A stretch of 15,229 nucleotides of DNA from Hyphomicrobiales bacterium (GTDB lineage Bacteria > Pseudomonadota > Alphaproteobacteria > Parvibaculales > Parvibaculaceae): the NCBI GenBank assembly GCA_015655095.1, contig JAATFR010000304.1, positions 1-15,229 of the forward strand. The letters are read 5' to 3'. The notes beneath the pieces were generated by a model, which worked only from the letters and a program-made list of their open reading frames with translations, was not told where the DNA came from and made no database searches. This document shows positions 6,907 through 13,506 of the stretch, in pieces. The translations under genes and the position numbers were made by a program. Every line of letters begins with the position of its first letter. The first letter of the stretch is position 1.

Positions 6907-6923
6907 TCCAAAGCGTCAAGGCT

Positions 6924-6957
6924 CATTCATGAATGAATACGGTATTTTAGGTATTTT
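6924..6957. repeat. AT-rich patch with a 12-bp palindrome and a short direct repeat
   Basis: CATTCATGAATG (6924-6935) is a perfect palindrome, and GGTATTTT occurs twice (6941-6948 and 6950-6957). The patch is AT-rich against a GC-rich background and lies in the 254-base gap between the divergent cueR and trpS genes, next to the CueR operator. It may hold the trpS promoter or an operator, but I could not define a convincing -35/-10 pair for trpS. The rest of the gap (6958-7095) is GC-rich and shows nothing I recognise. Confidence 0.35.
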
Positions 6958-7095
6958 GGTGGCGCGAACCGGGCGTCAGGGCGTGATCTGCGCCGCATTT
7001 CTCCAACCTTGCCTTGGAGCGCGTCCCGCGCGATAAACCGGGCCACCGGCTGGCCCGCCCGATCAGGCGCGTCCGGCCCCATCGATCTACGGGAC

Positions 7096-8121
7096 ATGAC
7101 CATGGACCAGCCTCGCAACCGGGTTTTCTCTGGCGTTCAGCCGACCGGCAACCTGCACCTTGGCAATTATCTGGGCGCTATCCGCCATTTCGTGGCGCTT
7201 CAGGACACCCATGAATGCATTTACTGCGTGGTTGACCTCCATGCCATCACGGTCTGGCAGGACCCGAAGGAACTCGCCGCGAACACGCGCGAGGTGACGG
7301 CCGCCTATATCGCCGCGGGCGTCGATCCGAAGAAACACATCATCTTCAACCAGTCCAAAGTGGCGGCGCATGCCGAACTTGCCTGGATACTGGATTGCAC
7401 GGCCCGCATTGGCTGGCTTAACCGCATGACCCAGTTCAAGGAGAAGGCGGGAAAGGATCGCGAGCAGGCGTCCGTCGGGCTCTATAATTACCCGGTGCTG
7501 ATGGCCGCCGACATTCTGGCCTATCGCTCGACCCATGTGCCGGTGGGCGAGGACCAGAAGCAGCATCTGGAACTTGCGCGTGACGTGGCGAAGAAATTCA
7601 ACAATGATTATGCTGAATTTGGTGGACAGGATTTCTTCCCCTTGCCTGAGCCGCTGATCCTGGGGGCCGCAACCCGGGTCATGTCGCTGCGCGACGGCAC
7701 GAAGAAAATGTCGAAGTCCGATCCTTCCGACAATTCACGGATCACCTTCAACGACAGTCCTGAGGCGATCGCCCAGAAAATCCGCAAGGCCCAGACCGAT
7801 CCCGATCCGCTGCCGGAAACGGTTGAGGGGCTCGAAGGCCGCGCCGGGGCGGATAATCTGGTCGGCATCTATGCGGCGCTCTCCGGGCAAACAAAGGACG
7901 AAGTACTGGCGGAGTTCAGGGGCGCGCAGTTCTCGGTTTTCAAGCCGAGGCTGGCCGATCTGGCGGTGGACAAGCTGTCGCCGATGATGGCTGAAATGCA
8001 GCGCATGTTGCACAATGATCAGGGCTATCTCGATCAGGTGCTGGCAGACGGAGCGGCCCGCGCCCGGGTGATCGCCGACCCGATTGTCGCCCGGGTCAAG
8101 GAACTCGTCGGCTTTATCTAG
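7096..8121 (+). CDS. trpS: Tryptophanyl-tRNA synthetase
   Basis: TrpRS is a class Ic enzyme that activates tryptophan with ATP and charges tRNA-Trp in the cytoplasm. The 341-residue product has the HIGH-equivalent in PTGNLHLGNYLGA (16-28), the tryptophan-pocket stretch NYPVLMAADIL (131-141), VGEDQKQHLEL (150-160) and the KMSKS loop at 204-208 followed by DPSDNS. Length is normal. The frame is open from 7009, but homologues begin just before the RVFSGVQPTG stretch, so ATG 7096 or ATG 7102 (two codons apart) is the likely start; the ribosome site (ACGGGA) is weak for both. The gene opens the long plus-strand run that continues to the window end and is 88 bases from the next gene. No tryptophan leader peptide or attenuator was found upstream. 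Confidence 0.97.
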   Translation: MTMDQPRNRVFSGVQPTGNLHLGNYLGAIRHFVALQDTHECIYCVVDLHAITVWQDPKELAANTREVTAAYIAAGVDPKKHIIFNQSKVAAHAELAWILDCTARIGWLNRMTQFKEKAGKDREQASVGLYNYPVLMAADILAYRSTHVPVGEDQKQHLELARDVAKKFNNDYAEFGGQDFFPLPEPLILGAATRVMSLRDGTKKMSKSDPSDNSRITFNDSPEAIAQKIRKAQTDPDPLPETVEGLEGRAGADNLVGIYAALSGQTKDEVLAEFRGAQFSVFKPRLADLAVDKLSPMMAEMQRMLHNDQGYLDQVLADGAARARVIADPIVARVKELVGFI

Positions 8122-8209
8122 GTAACAGGTAGTAGGCCGGGTTATCCTCGGTCGTCGGGAGGCTGATAAAACATCTCCGGACCAGATCAATTTCGGGAGC
8201 TTGCAGCGC

Positions 8210-9268
8210 ATGGCATTTGGCGAACGTTTCAATAGCTGGAAAGAGCGGCAGGCCCTGCGCTGGAAATATCGCCGCCATGGCGATATGCCCTCCTTTGATC
8301 TGGGCGAGAGCCCGGCTTCTGCAGCCCCCGGCGAGCGTCCTGCGAGGCGCTTCGAGCGGGTCGGCCTCACCGGGCTGATGCTGATCCTTCTGGTGATCGT
8401 CTTTTATTATGTCGGCGGCGCGGCGCTGCTGCACACTATCGACGACAAGCCGGATTTCGTGCCGCCGGCGCGCGATCAGGTGCCGGGAGGCAGCGCGGCC
8501 GTGTCCATGATGATCGGCCTTGTCGACCGGGAAGTGAACGATCACGCCTGGGTGGCGAACGATCCCTTCTTCATGCCGGGCTATGTGCTGGACAATATGC
8601 CGAACTATCAGCAGGGCATCGTCTCGGCGCTCGGGCGCTTCGCATTCGAGCTGACCGACCAGATCGGCCGCACCCGCGGATCAAGCGAGGCTGACCCTGA
8701 TCTCCAGAAGGCGGCGGGCCTGCTGCAATATCCCGGCGACAAGTGGATATGGAACCCGAGCCAGTCGCTCATTCCCGGCTCAAGCTCTGTGTCCCAGTAT
8801 CGTCAGGCGCTGACCCTGCTGCGCGCCTTCAACCAGAGGCTCGGCACCGGCCAGGCTGTTTACGAGATCAGGGCCGATAATCTGCTCGGCACGCTGGACC
8901 GCATCGCCTCGGACCTCGGCTCCCAGTCGGCGATCATCGACAATGAGGTGCTTCACAGTTCCGGAGGCCTCATCGACTGGAACGCGGACGATGTCTTCTA
9001 CAGCTCCAAAGGCAAGCTTTACGCCTATTACATGATCCTGAAGGGCATGGGCCAGGACTTCGCCCCGGTGATCAAGGAACGCAATCTGCAAAAGCCATGG
9101 GACCAGATGTTGGACACGTTCAAGACGGCGGCCATGCTTCAGCCGCTCGTGGTCATGAACGGTTCGCCCACAAGCATCATCATCCCGAGCCATCTTTCCG
9201 CCCAGGGCTTCTTCCTGCTCAGGGCCCGCACGCAGTTGCGGGAAGTCTCCAATATTTTGCAGAAGTGA
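8210..9268 (+). CDS. DUF2333 family protein, single-pass inner-membrane protein
   Basis: The 352-residue protein is of unknown function but matches what I know of the DUF2333 family. A charged cytoplasmic N-terminus (1-50, with WKERQALRWKYRRHG) is followed by one membrane helix (about 52-75, GLTGLMLILLVIVFYYVGGA) and a large C-terminal part expected in the periplasm. That part has PGGSAAVSMMIGLVDREVNDHAWV-type sequence near residues 90-115 and the family stretch DQIGRTRGSSEADPDL. Start: ATG 8210 has GGGAG ten bases upstream; the in-frame TTG at 8201 would leave only one base after GGGAG and is rejected. It sits between trpS and nfuA, 88 and 115 bases away. Topology suggests an envelope role; no catalytic motif was seen. 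Confidence 0.8.
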   Translation: MAFGERFNSWKERQALRWKYRRHGDMPSFDLGESPASAAPGERPARRFERVGLTGLMLILLVIVFYYVGGAALLHTIDDKPDFVPPARDQVPGGSAAVSMMIGLVDREVNDHAWVANDPFFMPGYVLDNMPNYQQGIVSALGRFAFELTDQIGRTRGSSEADPDLQKAAGLLQYPGDKWIWNPSQSLIPGSSSVSQYRQALTLLRAFNQRLGTGQAVYEIRADNLLGTLDRIASDLGSQSAIIDNEVLHSSGGLIDWNADDVFYSSKGKLYAYYMILKGMGQDFAPVIKERNLQKPWDQMLDTFKTAAMLQPLVVMNGSPTSIIIPSHLSAQGFFLLRARTQLREVSNILQK

Positions 9269-9316
9269 GGCGCCCCAGCCAAAAACCATAGTTTTATTGG
9301 GGTTTTGGCTTCACTT
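9265..9316 (+). terminator. Weak hairpin after the DUF2333 gene
   Basis: AGCCAAAA (9277-9284) pairs with TTTTGGCT (9303-9310), and the flanking AAGTGA (9265-9270, overlapping the stop codon) could pair with TCACTT (9310-9315). There is no T-run after the stem on either strand, so it is not a standard Rho-independent terminator; it may be an RNA end-protecting hairpin or nothing. Confidence 0.25.
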
Positions 9317-9383
9317 GATTCCCGGTGCCGGGCGGGCCATTTAAGGGGCTGGATCATCTCTTTCGTCTGCGAGAGGCCGCGCC

Positions 9384-9944
9384 ATGTTCATCGAAACCGA
9401 GTCGACGCCGAACCCGGCCACCCTCAAGTTCCGCCCGGGGCGCGATGTGCTGGGCGAGGGACGCGCGGCGGATTTTCCCGATGCCGGTTCGGCCGAGCGT
9501 TCGCCGCTGGCCAAGCGGCTGTTCACCATCGATGGCGTCACGGGCGTTTTTCTGGGCGGGGATTTCATCACCGTCACCAAGGATAAAGGCGAGTGGCAGC
9601 ACCTCAAGCCCGCGATTCTCGGCACGATCATGGATCATTACACGGCGGGCGCGCCGATCCTGATGGGCGAGACCGAAGGGAATGGGCATGCGGCTCATGA
9701 GGGCGAGGACGGCGAGATCGTCGAGCAGATCAAGGAAATTCTCGATACCCGCGTTCGCCCGGCCGTGGCGCAGGATGGCGGCGACATCACTTTTCAGGGT
9801 TTCGAGGACGGAATCGTCTACCTCAACATGCAGGGCTCCTGCGCCGGCTGCCCCAGTTCGACATTGACGTTGAAGCGCGGCGTTGAAAACATGCTCAAGC
9901 ATTTCGTGCCCGAGGTGGTCGAAGTGCGCGCTGTTCCCGTCTAG
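9384..9944 (+). CDS. nfuA: NfuA/NFU1-type Fe-S cluster carrier protein
   Basis: The 186-residue protein carries [4Fe-4S] clusters to target enzymes. It has the Nfu N-terminal domain (MFIETESTPNPATLKFRPG at the start, to about residue 90), a linker, and the NifU-like C-terminal domain (about 111-186) with the cluster-binding CAGC motif: Cys153 and Cys156 in GSCAGCPSST, preceded by RPAVAQDGGDI (125-135). Length and layout are those of mitochondrial NFU1 and alphaproteobacterial relatives. The start ATG follows a GAGAGG site seven bases upstream. The 115-base gap before it contains only a CCCGG/CCGGG mini-hairpin (9322-9333) and no clear promoter. Likely clients in this window are MiaB and QueG; NfuA support of MiaB is known from E. 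coli. Confidence 0.93.
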   Translation: MFIETESTPNPATLKFRPGRDVLGEGRAADFPDAGSAERSPLAKRLFTIDGVTGVFLGGDFITVTKDKGEWQHLKPAILGTIMDHYTAGAPILMGETEGNGHAAHEGEDGEIVEQIKEILDTRVRPAVAQDGGDITFQGFEDGIVYLNMQGSCAGCPSSTLTLKRGVENMLKHFVPEVVEVRAVPV

Positions 9945-9977
9945 TCACTTCCCTACCCTTGTTTCTGGAGTATTTCT

Positions 9978-10571
9978 GTGAGCGCACCCCTCTCTGCAGA
10001 CGTGCTTGACCGTATTTTCCGCACCGCCCGCACTCATAACGCATGGGCGGACAAGCCCGTCACCACCGAGCAGCTCCATGAGATCTATGAGCTGATGAAA
10101 ATGGGGCCGACAAGCGCCAACGCCTCGCCCGCGCGCATCGTGTTCGTGACCACGCCTGCCGCCAAGAAGCGGCTGAGTCCGTTCCTGAGTGAGGGCAACC
10201 GGGCAAAGACGCTGTCCGCGCCCGCGACCGCGATCATCGGTCATGATCTTGAGTTCTACGAGAGGCTGCCGGAACTCTTTCCCCACAGCCCTGACGCCAA
10301 GAAATGGTTCAACTGGAGCCCTGAGTTCGCTGAGCAGACCGCATTCCGCAACAGCTCGCTGCAGGGCGCCTATCTGATCCTCGCGGCGCGCGCACTCGGG
10401 CTCGATACCGGCCCGATGTCCGGCTTCGATGCAGACGGCGTGAACAAGGAGTTCTTCCCCGACGGCAAGGTGAAGGTGAACTTCCTGTGCAATCTGGGCT
10501 ATGGCGATCCGGCTGGCCTGTTCGAGCGCAGTCCCCGTCTGGACTTCGATGTCGCGTGCCGGATTCTCTGA
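9978..10571 (+). CDS. Nitroreductase-family protein, RutE-like malonic semialdehyde reductase
   Basis: The 197-residue FMN enzyme closely resembles RutE / malonic semialdehyde reductase, which reduces 3-oxopropanoate to 3-hydroxypropanoate with NAD(P)H. Characteristic stretches are ARTHNAWADKPV (17-28), MKMGPTSANASPARIVF (40-56), FYERLPELFPH, ETAFRNSSLQ-type sequence (here EQTAFRNSSLQGAY) and LGLDTGPMSGFD. The GTG start has CTGGAG seven bases upstream. In Rut clusters this gene travels with rutA-D and rutF; none is seen here, where it sits between nfuA and tsaB, so its substrate may be endogenous malonic semialdehyde (for example from beta-alanine or propionate breakdown) or another small aldehyde. 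I leave the symbol empty because the pathway is not shown by context. Confidence 0.88.
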   Translation: MSAPLSADVLDRIFRTARTHNAWADKPVTTEQLHEIYELMKMGPTSANASPARIVFVTTPAAKKRLSPFLSEGNRAKTLSAPATAIIGHDLEFYERLPELFPHSPDAKKWFNWSPEFAEQTAFRNSSLQGAYLILAARALGLDTGPMSGFDADGVNKEFFPDGKVKVNFLCNLGYGDPAGLFERSPRLDFDVACRIL

Positions 10572-10599
10572 GTCCGGTCTTGCGGGAAAGCGGTCTGGT

Positions 10600-11301
10600 T
10601 TGAACATTCTCGCCTTCGACACGGCGCTGGGCGCGCTCTCGGCGGCATTGTCCGCCGGGGGGCAACTGACCTGTCATTTTGAACTGCGCACGCGCGGCCA
10701 TGCGGAAACCCTGCTTCCCCTGTTGCAGGACGTCATGGCGCGTGGCGGCATCATGCCCGAAGCGCTTGAAGCGCTGGCGGTGACGGTTGGCCCCGGCACC
10801 TTTACAGGGTTGAGGGCGGGGCTCGCCACGGCGCGCGGCATTGCCCTTGCCAGGGGGCTGCCCGTGGTGCCCGTGACCACGCTCGAAGCCGTCGGCTCTC
10901 TCGTCGATGCGGCTCCGGACGAGGCGGTTGTCGTCGCCTTCGACGCCCGGCGCAACGAGGTTTATCTTCAGGCTTTCGAGCCCTGCTCAGGGGTTCCTGT
11001 GGCGCTGGGCGAACCGGCCATCGTCTCGCTCGATGAGACGGCGGCGCGTCTTCCCGGCCGTCCTCTGGTCCTTGTCGGCTCCGGCGCTGGACTGGTGGCG
11101 GCGCGCCTTGCGCCTGGAACCGTCTATCGCCTGTCGGATGCCAATCCCCAGCCGGATGCGGCGGCGGCGCTGGCCATCGCCATCGCCCGTATCGAGGCGG
11201 AGGGGCTTGAGCCTTTCCGCCAGCCCCCTGCTCCTCTTTATCTGCGCGCGCCGGACGCCAAACTGCCTGGCGGCCTCGATTACGTGAAGGAGCCCTCGTG
11301 A
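10600..11301 (+). CDS. tsaB: tRNA t6A37 biosynthesis protein TsaB
   Basis: TsaB is the non-catalytic ASKHA-fold partner of TsaD, needed to make threonylcarbamoyladenosine at position 37 of ANN-decoding tRNAs. The 233-residue product starts NILAFDTALGALSAAL (2-17), has RGHAETLLPLL (32-42) and the signature VGPGTFTGLRAGLATARGIA (63-82), then VTTLEAV (92-98). The frame is open upstream to 10501 but overlaps the preceding gene; TTG 10600 directly precedes the conserved N-terminus and is 28 bases after the nitroreductase stop. The ribosome site is weak (GGGAAAG, rather far away). Its TGA overlaps the GTG start of rimI by four bases, so the two are translationally coupled. Confidence 0.93.
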   Translation: MNILAFDTALGALSAALSAGGQLTCHFELRTRGHAETLLPLLQDVMARGGIMPEALEALAVTVGPGTFTGLRAGLATARGIALARGLPVVPVTTLEAVGSLVDAAPDEAVVVAFDARRNEVYLQAFEPCSGVPVALGEPAIVSLDETAARLPGRPLVLVGSGAGLVAARLAPGTVYRLSDANPQPDAAAALAIAIARIEAEGLEPFRQPPAPLYLRAPDAKLPGGLDYVKEPS

Positions 11302-11765
11302 GCGGGGCGATCCGGATCGCCGCGGCGGGACCGGGCGATGCCGCCGACATTGCCGCGCTCCACGCTCTCTGCTTTGAGGCGGGCTGGGACGGGGCGGCGA
11401 TTGCAGACATTCTCGCCATGCCCGGGGCCTTCGCGCTGGTCGCGGAATGGCCGCAGGCGGACGATGTTCTCTACGTCGGCTTCGTTCTGGCGCGGGCGGC
11501 GGCGGGCGAAGCTGAAATCCTCTCGATCGGGGTGGCCCCGGCGGCGCGGGGCGCGGGGCTCGGGCTCGTGCTGCTTGAGGCCGCCATCGTCCGGGCCATA
11601 GCCATGGGCGCGCAGGCATTGTTTCTGGAGGTCGCCGACGACAATCATCCCGCTGTGGGACTCTACGAAAAACGGGGCTTTGCCCGGGTTGGCAGCCGTC
11701 CCGGCTATTACGCCCGCAGCGATGGCGCCGCATCGGCCCTCGTCATGCGGCTGGACCTGGAATAA
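11298..11765 (+). CDS. rimI: Ribosomal protein S18-alanine N-acetyltransferase RimI
   Basis: The 155-residue GNAT protein probably acetylates the N-terminal alanine of ribosomal protein S18, with acetyl-CoA as donor. It has the acetyl-CoA pyrophosphate loop RGAGLG (84-89) after ILSIGVAP (74-81), and the C-terminal FLEVADDNHPAVGLYEKRGF region (109-128). Glu111 and Tyr123 are 12 residues apart, as are the catalytic Glu103 and Tyr115 of E. coli RimI. GTG 11298 overlaps the tsaB stop (GTGA) and has GGAG five bases upstream. tsaB-rimI is a conserved bacterial pair. Other GNAT substrates cannot be excluded, but length and pairing favour RimI. Confidence 0.9.
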   Translation: MSGAIRIAAAGPGDAADIAALHALCFEAGWDGAAIADILAMPGAFALVAEWPQADDVLYVGFVLARAAAGEAEILSIGVAPAARGAGLGLVLLEAAIVRAIAMGAQALFLEVADDNHPAVGLYEKRGFARVGSRPGYYARSDGAASALVMRLDLE

Positions 11766-11771
11766 TTTCCG

Positions 11772-11798
11772 AGCGCCACACTATGATATTTGGCGTTT
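11772..11798 (+). terminator. Weak terminator-like hairpin after rimI
   Basis: CGCCA (11774-11778) can pair with TGGCG (11791-11795), extended by a G-U and an A-U pair, with a 12-base loop and only three T after the stem. It lies 6 bases after the rimI stop. Too short and with too few T to be trusted. Confidence 0.22.
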
Positions 11799-11810
11799 CC
11801 TCAGGAGTTT

Positions 11811-11829
11811 CATAATGTTATCAATTATA
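11811..11829. promoter_or_regulatory. Fur-box-like site upstream of fur
   Basis: The 19 bases CATAAT GTTATC A ATTATA match the classical Fur box (three GATAAT-like hexamers, last inverted) at 13 of 19 positions by my count. It is the most AT-rich part of the 148-base gap before fur, about 85 bases upstream of the start. TTATAT (11825-11830) could be a -10, but no good -35 lies at the right distance. Autoregulation of fur is common; alphaproteobacterial Fur/Mur sites differ between lineages, so this is a candidate. Confidence 0.35.
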
Positions 11830-11913
11830 TGACTGACGGGGAGACGCCTTCTGGCGGGGTGACAGGGGCGAAGAGTTCACCTAAACTTTAACAGCATCAT
11901 CAGGGACACCACA

Positions 11914-12366
11914 GTGACCGGGAAAAGCATGACAGGCGAGAATGATCCGGACCGGATCGAAAAGCTGTGTGTGGAAAAGGGAATGCGCATGACCGATCAG
12001 CGCCGCGTGATCGCGCGGGTGCTGAGTCTGGCACATGACCATCCCGATGTGGAAGAAGTCTATCGCCGCGCAGCAGATGTCGATTCCAAGATCTCCATCG
12101 CCACGGTCTATCGCACTGTGCGCCTGTTCGAGGAGGCGAGCATTCTGGAGCGGCATGATTTCCGGGACGGACGCTCGCGCTACGAGCAGATCACCGAGGA
12201 GCATCACGATCATCTGATCGATCTCAGCTCGGGCCGGGTCATTGAGTTCAAAAATGAGGAAATCGAGCGCCTGCAGGCTATCGTGGCCAGGGAACTCGGG
12301 TTCGATCTGGTCGATCACCGGCTGGAGCTCTATGGTGTGCCGCTCGACCGAAGCAAAAAGAACTGA
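11914..12366 (+). CDS. fur: Fur-family metal-responsive regulator (Fur/Mur)
   Basis: The 150-residue repressor has the Fur winged-helix domain with GMRMTDQRRVIARVL (23-37), the recognition helix SIATVYRTVRLFEE (61-74) and the metal-binding dimerisation domain with HDFRDGRSRYE (81-91), EEHHDHLIDL (95-104), Glu111 and His135. This is the alphaproteobacterial Fur/Mur type. It lacks the C-terminal CxxC structural zinc pairs of enterobacterial Fur; the only cysteine is Cys19. In some rhizobia this clade responds to manganese (Mur) and in Caulobacter to iron, so the metal is not certain. The GTG start at 11914 has GGGA seven bases upstream; ATG 11929 is the alternative. It is followed 75 bases later by plsC in the order usual for this class. 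Confidence 0.92.
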   Translation: MTGKSMTGENDPDRIEKLCVEKGMRMTDQRRVIARVLSLAHDHPDVEEVYRRAADVDSKISIATVYRTVRLFEEASILERHDFRDGRSRYEQITEEHHDHLIDLSSGRVIEFKNEEIERLQAIVARELGFDLVDHRLELYGVPLDRSKKN

Positions 12367-12373
12367 TTCCGGG

Positions 12374-12379
12374 TATAAT
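12374..12379 (+). promoter_or_regulatory. Isolated TATAAT -10 upstream of plsC
   Basis: A perfect TATAAT lies 8 bases after the fur stop and 62 bases before the plsC ATG. No TTGACA-like -35 is found 16-19 bases upstream, and there is no TGn extension. It could be a weak or activator-dependent promoter for plsC, or chance. Confidence 0.25.
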
Positions 12380-12441
12380 GGCCTGCAAGACGCCGGTCCC
12401 CTGGGCGGCGTTCGCCATGGCCGGTCGAAGGGAAGGATGAC

Positions 12442-13401
12442 ATGCCCGAAGGCAATAGCGTGCCCGTAAGCGAGGTTGGCAGCCTCGGTACGGGTATTAC
12501 CGGTGGCGGCAAGGCTCATTTCATGGGACGGGTGCGCGCGCTGGTCCTGCTTACCGGCTTTATCGGTTCGGCGTTTCTGCTGATGCCCTCGCAGGCGCTG
12601 GCGTTGCGTTTCGGCTGGCCCATGGCAAAGTGGCTGCCCAATCGCTATCACCGCTTTCTCTGCCGCCTGCTCGGCATCCGGGTGCATATCAGGGGTGAGC
12701 GTTATGCGGGCGGGGCCTGCCTGCTGGCGATCAATCATACTTCCTGGCTCGATATTCCCATTCTCGCTTCCCTGCAGCCCTGCTCCTTCGTCGCCAAGAG
12801 CGAGGTGAATGCCTGGCCGTTTTTCGGCACGCTGGCCCGCCTTCAGGAAACCGTTTTCGTGGAGCGCGAACGCCGCGCCCGCACGGCTGATTCCCGTAAC
12901 GAGATTCATGCCCGGATCGCCGCCGGGGATACGCTGGTTCTGTTCCCCGAGGGGACGTCGAGCGACGGCAACCGGGTCCTCCCGTTCAAGAGCGCGCTGA
13001 TGAGCGTGGCGCAGCTCACCCTCGTCAGCAGCGAGGCCGACCGCGAGGCGGACCTTGCGGTCCAGCCGGTCTCGGTCGCCTATACCAGGGTCAACGGCCT
13101 GCCCATGGGTCGGGTGCTGCGGCCCTTCTTCGCCTGGTATGGGGACATGGAGCTTTTTCCCCACCTCTGGGAGGCTTTTGTGATGGGGCCCATCGATGTG
13201 GTGGTGGAATATCACCCGCCCGTCACCATCCGCGAGGTTGGCAACCGCAAGGCGCTTGCCCAATATTGTCAGGACTGCTGCCAGCGGGGCCTCTCCAGCG
13301 CCCTGCTGGGCCGGGATATTCCAGGCGCTGTCGCAAGGCCAGAGCGTCCCGCAGGCGTGGTCGCCCGGTTTCGCCGGGGATTCCTCAAGGCCACAGGCTG
13401 A
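12442..13401 (+). CDS. plsC: 1-acyl-sn-glycerol-3-phosphate acyltransferase (lysophosphatidate acyltransferase)
   Basis: PlsC adds the second acyl chain to lysophosphatidic acid to make phosphatidic acid, at the inner face of the cytoplasmic membrane. The 319-residue protein has a hydrophobic N-terminal segment (about 33-55, ALVLLTGFIGSAFLLMPSQAL), the catalytic HX4D motif with His99 and Asp104 in NHTSWLD (98-104), FVERERR (139-145) and the acceptor-phosphate motif FPEGTSSDG (168-176). It is longer than the 240-260 residues of many PlsC proteins, mainly through a C-terminal part (from about 230), a feature I associate with the copy next to fur and miaB in this class. The ATG is preceded by GGAAGGA four bases away. 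Confidence 0.92.
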   Translation: MPEGNSVPVSEVGSLGTGITGGGKAHFMGRVRALVLLTGFIGSAFLLMPSQALALRFGWPMAKWLPNRYHRFLCRLLGIRVHIRGERYAGGACLLAINHTSWLDIPILASLQPCSFVAKSEVNAWPFFGTLARLQETVFVERERRARTADSRNEIHARIAAGDTLVLFPEGTSSDGNRVLPFKSALMSVAQLTLVSSEADREADLAVQPVSVAYTRVNGLPMGRVLRPFFAWYGDMELFPHLWEAFVMGPIDVVVEYHPPVTIREVGNRKALAQYCQDCCQRGLSSALLGRDIPGAVARPERPAGVVARFRRGFLKATG

Positions 13402-13432
13402 GCCAATAATGCGGGTTCCAGCACTGTCGGGA

Positions 13433-13462
13433 CTGACGCGGGCGCGTTCAAGCGTGTATGAT
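13433..13462 (+). promoter_or_regulatory. Candidate promoter of miaB
   Basis: CTGACG (13433-13438, four of six matches to TTGACA) and TATGAT (13457-13462, five of six to TATAAT) are 18 bases apart. Transcription would start near 13469, downstream of the TTG at 13462, which supports the TTG at 13507 as the real miaB start. Confidence 0.4.
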
Positions 13463-13506
13463 TGAATTCAGGTTCAGTTAACGGCCTCAGGGAGCCCATA
13501 CCGACT

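Noticed and set aside
6929..6988. A tryptophan leader peptide or attenuator for trpS (tandem TGG TGG at 6957-6962)
   Set aside because: The in-frame ATG at 6933 meets a TAG (6948-6950) before the two Trp codons, the ATG at 6929 reads a different frame, and no alternative stem pair with a T-run follows.
11881..13263. A 460-codon minus-strand open frame opposite fur and plsC
   Set aside because: It spans two well-recognised genes and their gap on the other strand; no ribosome site or domain supports it.
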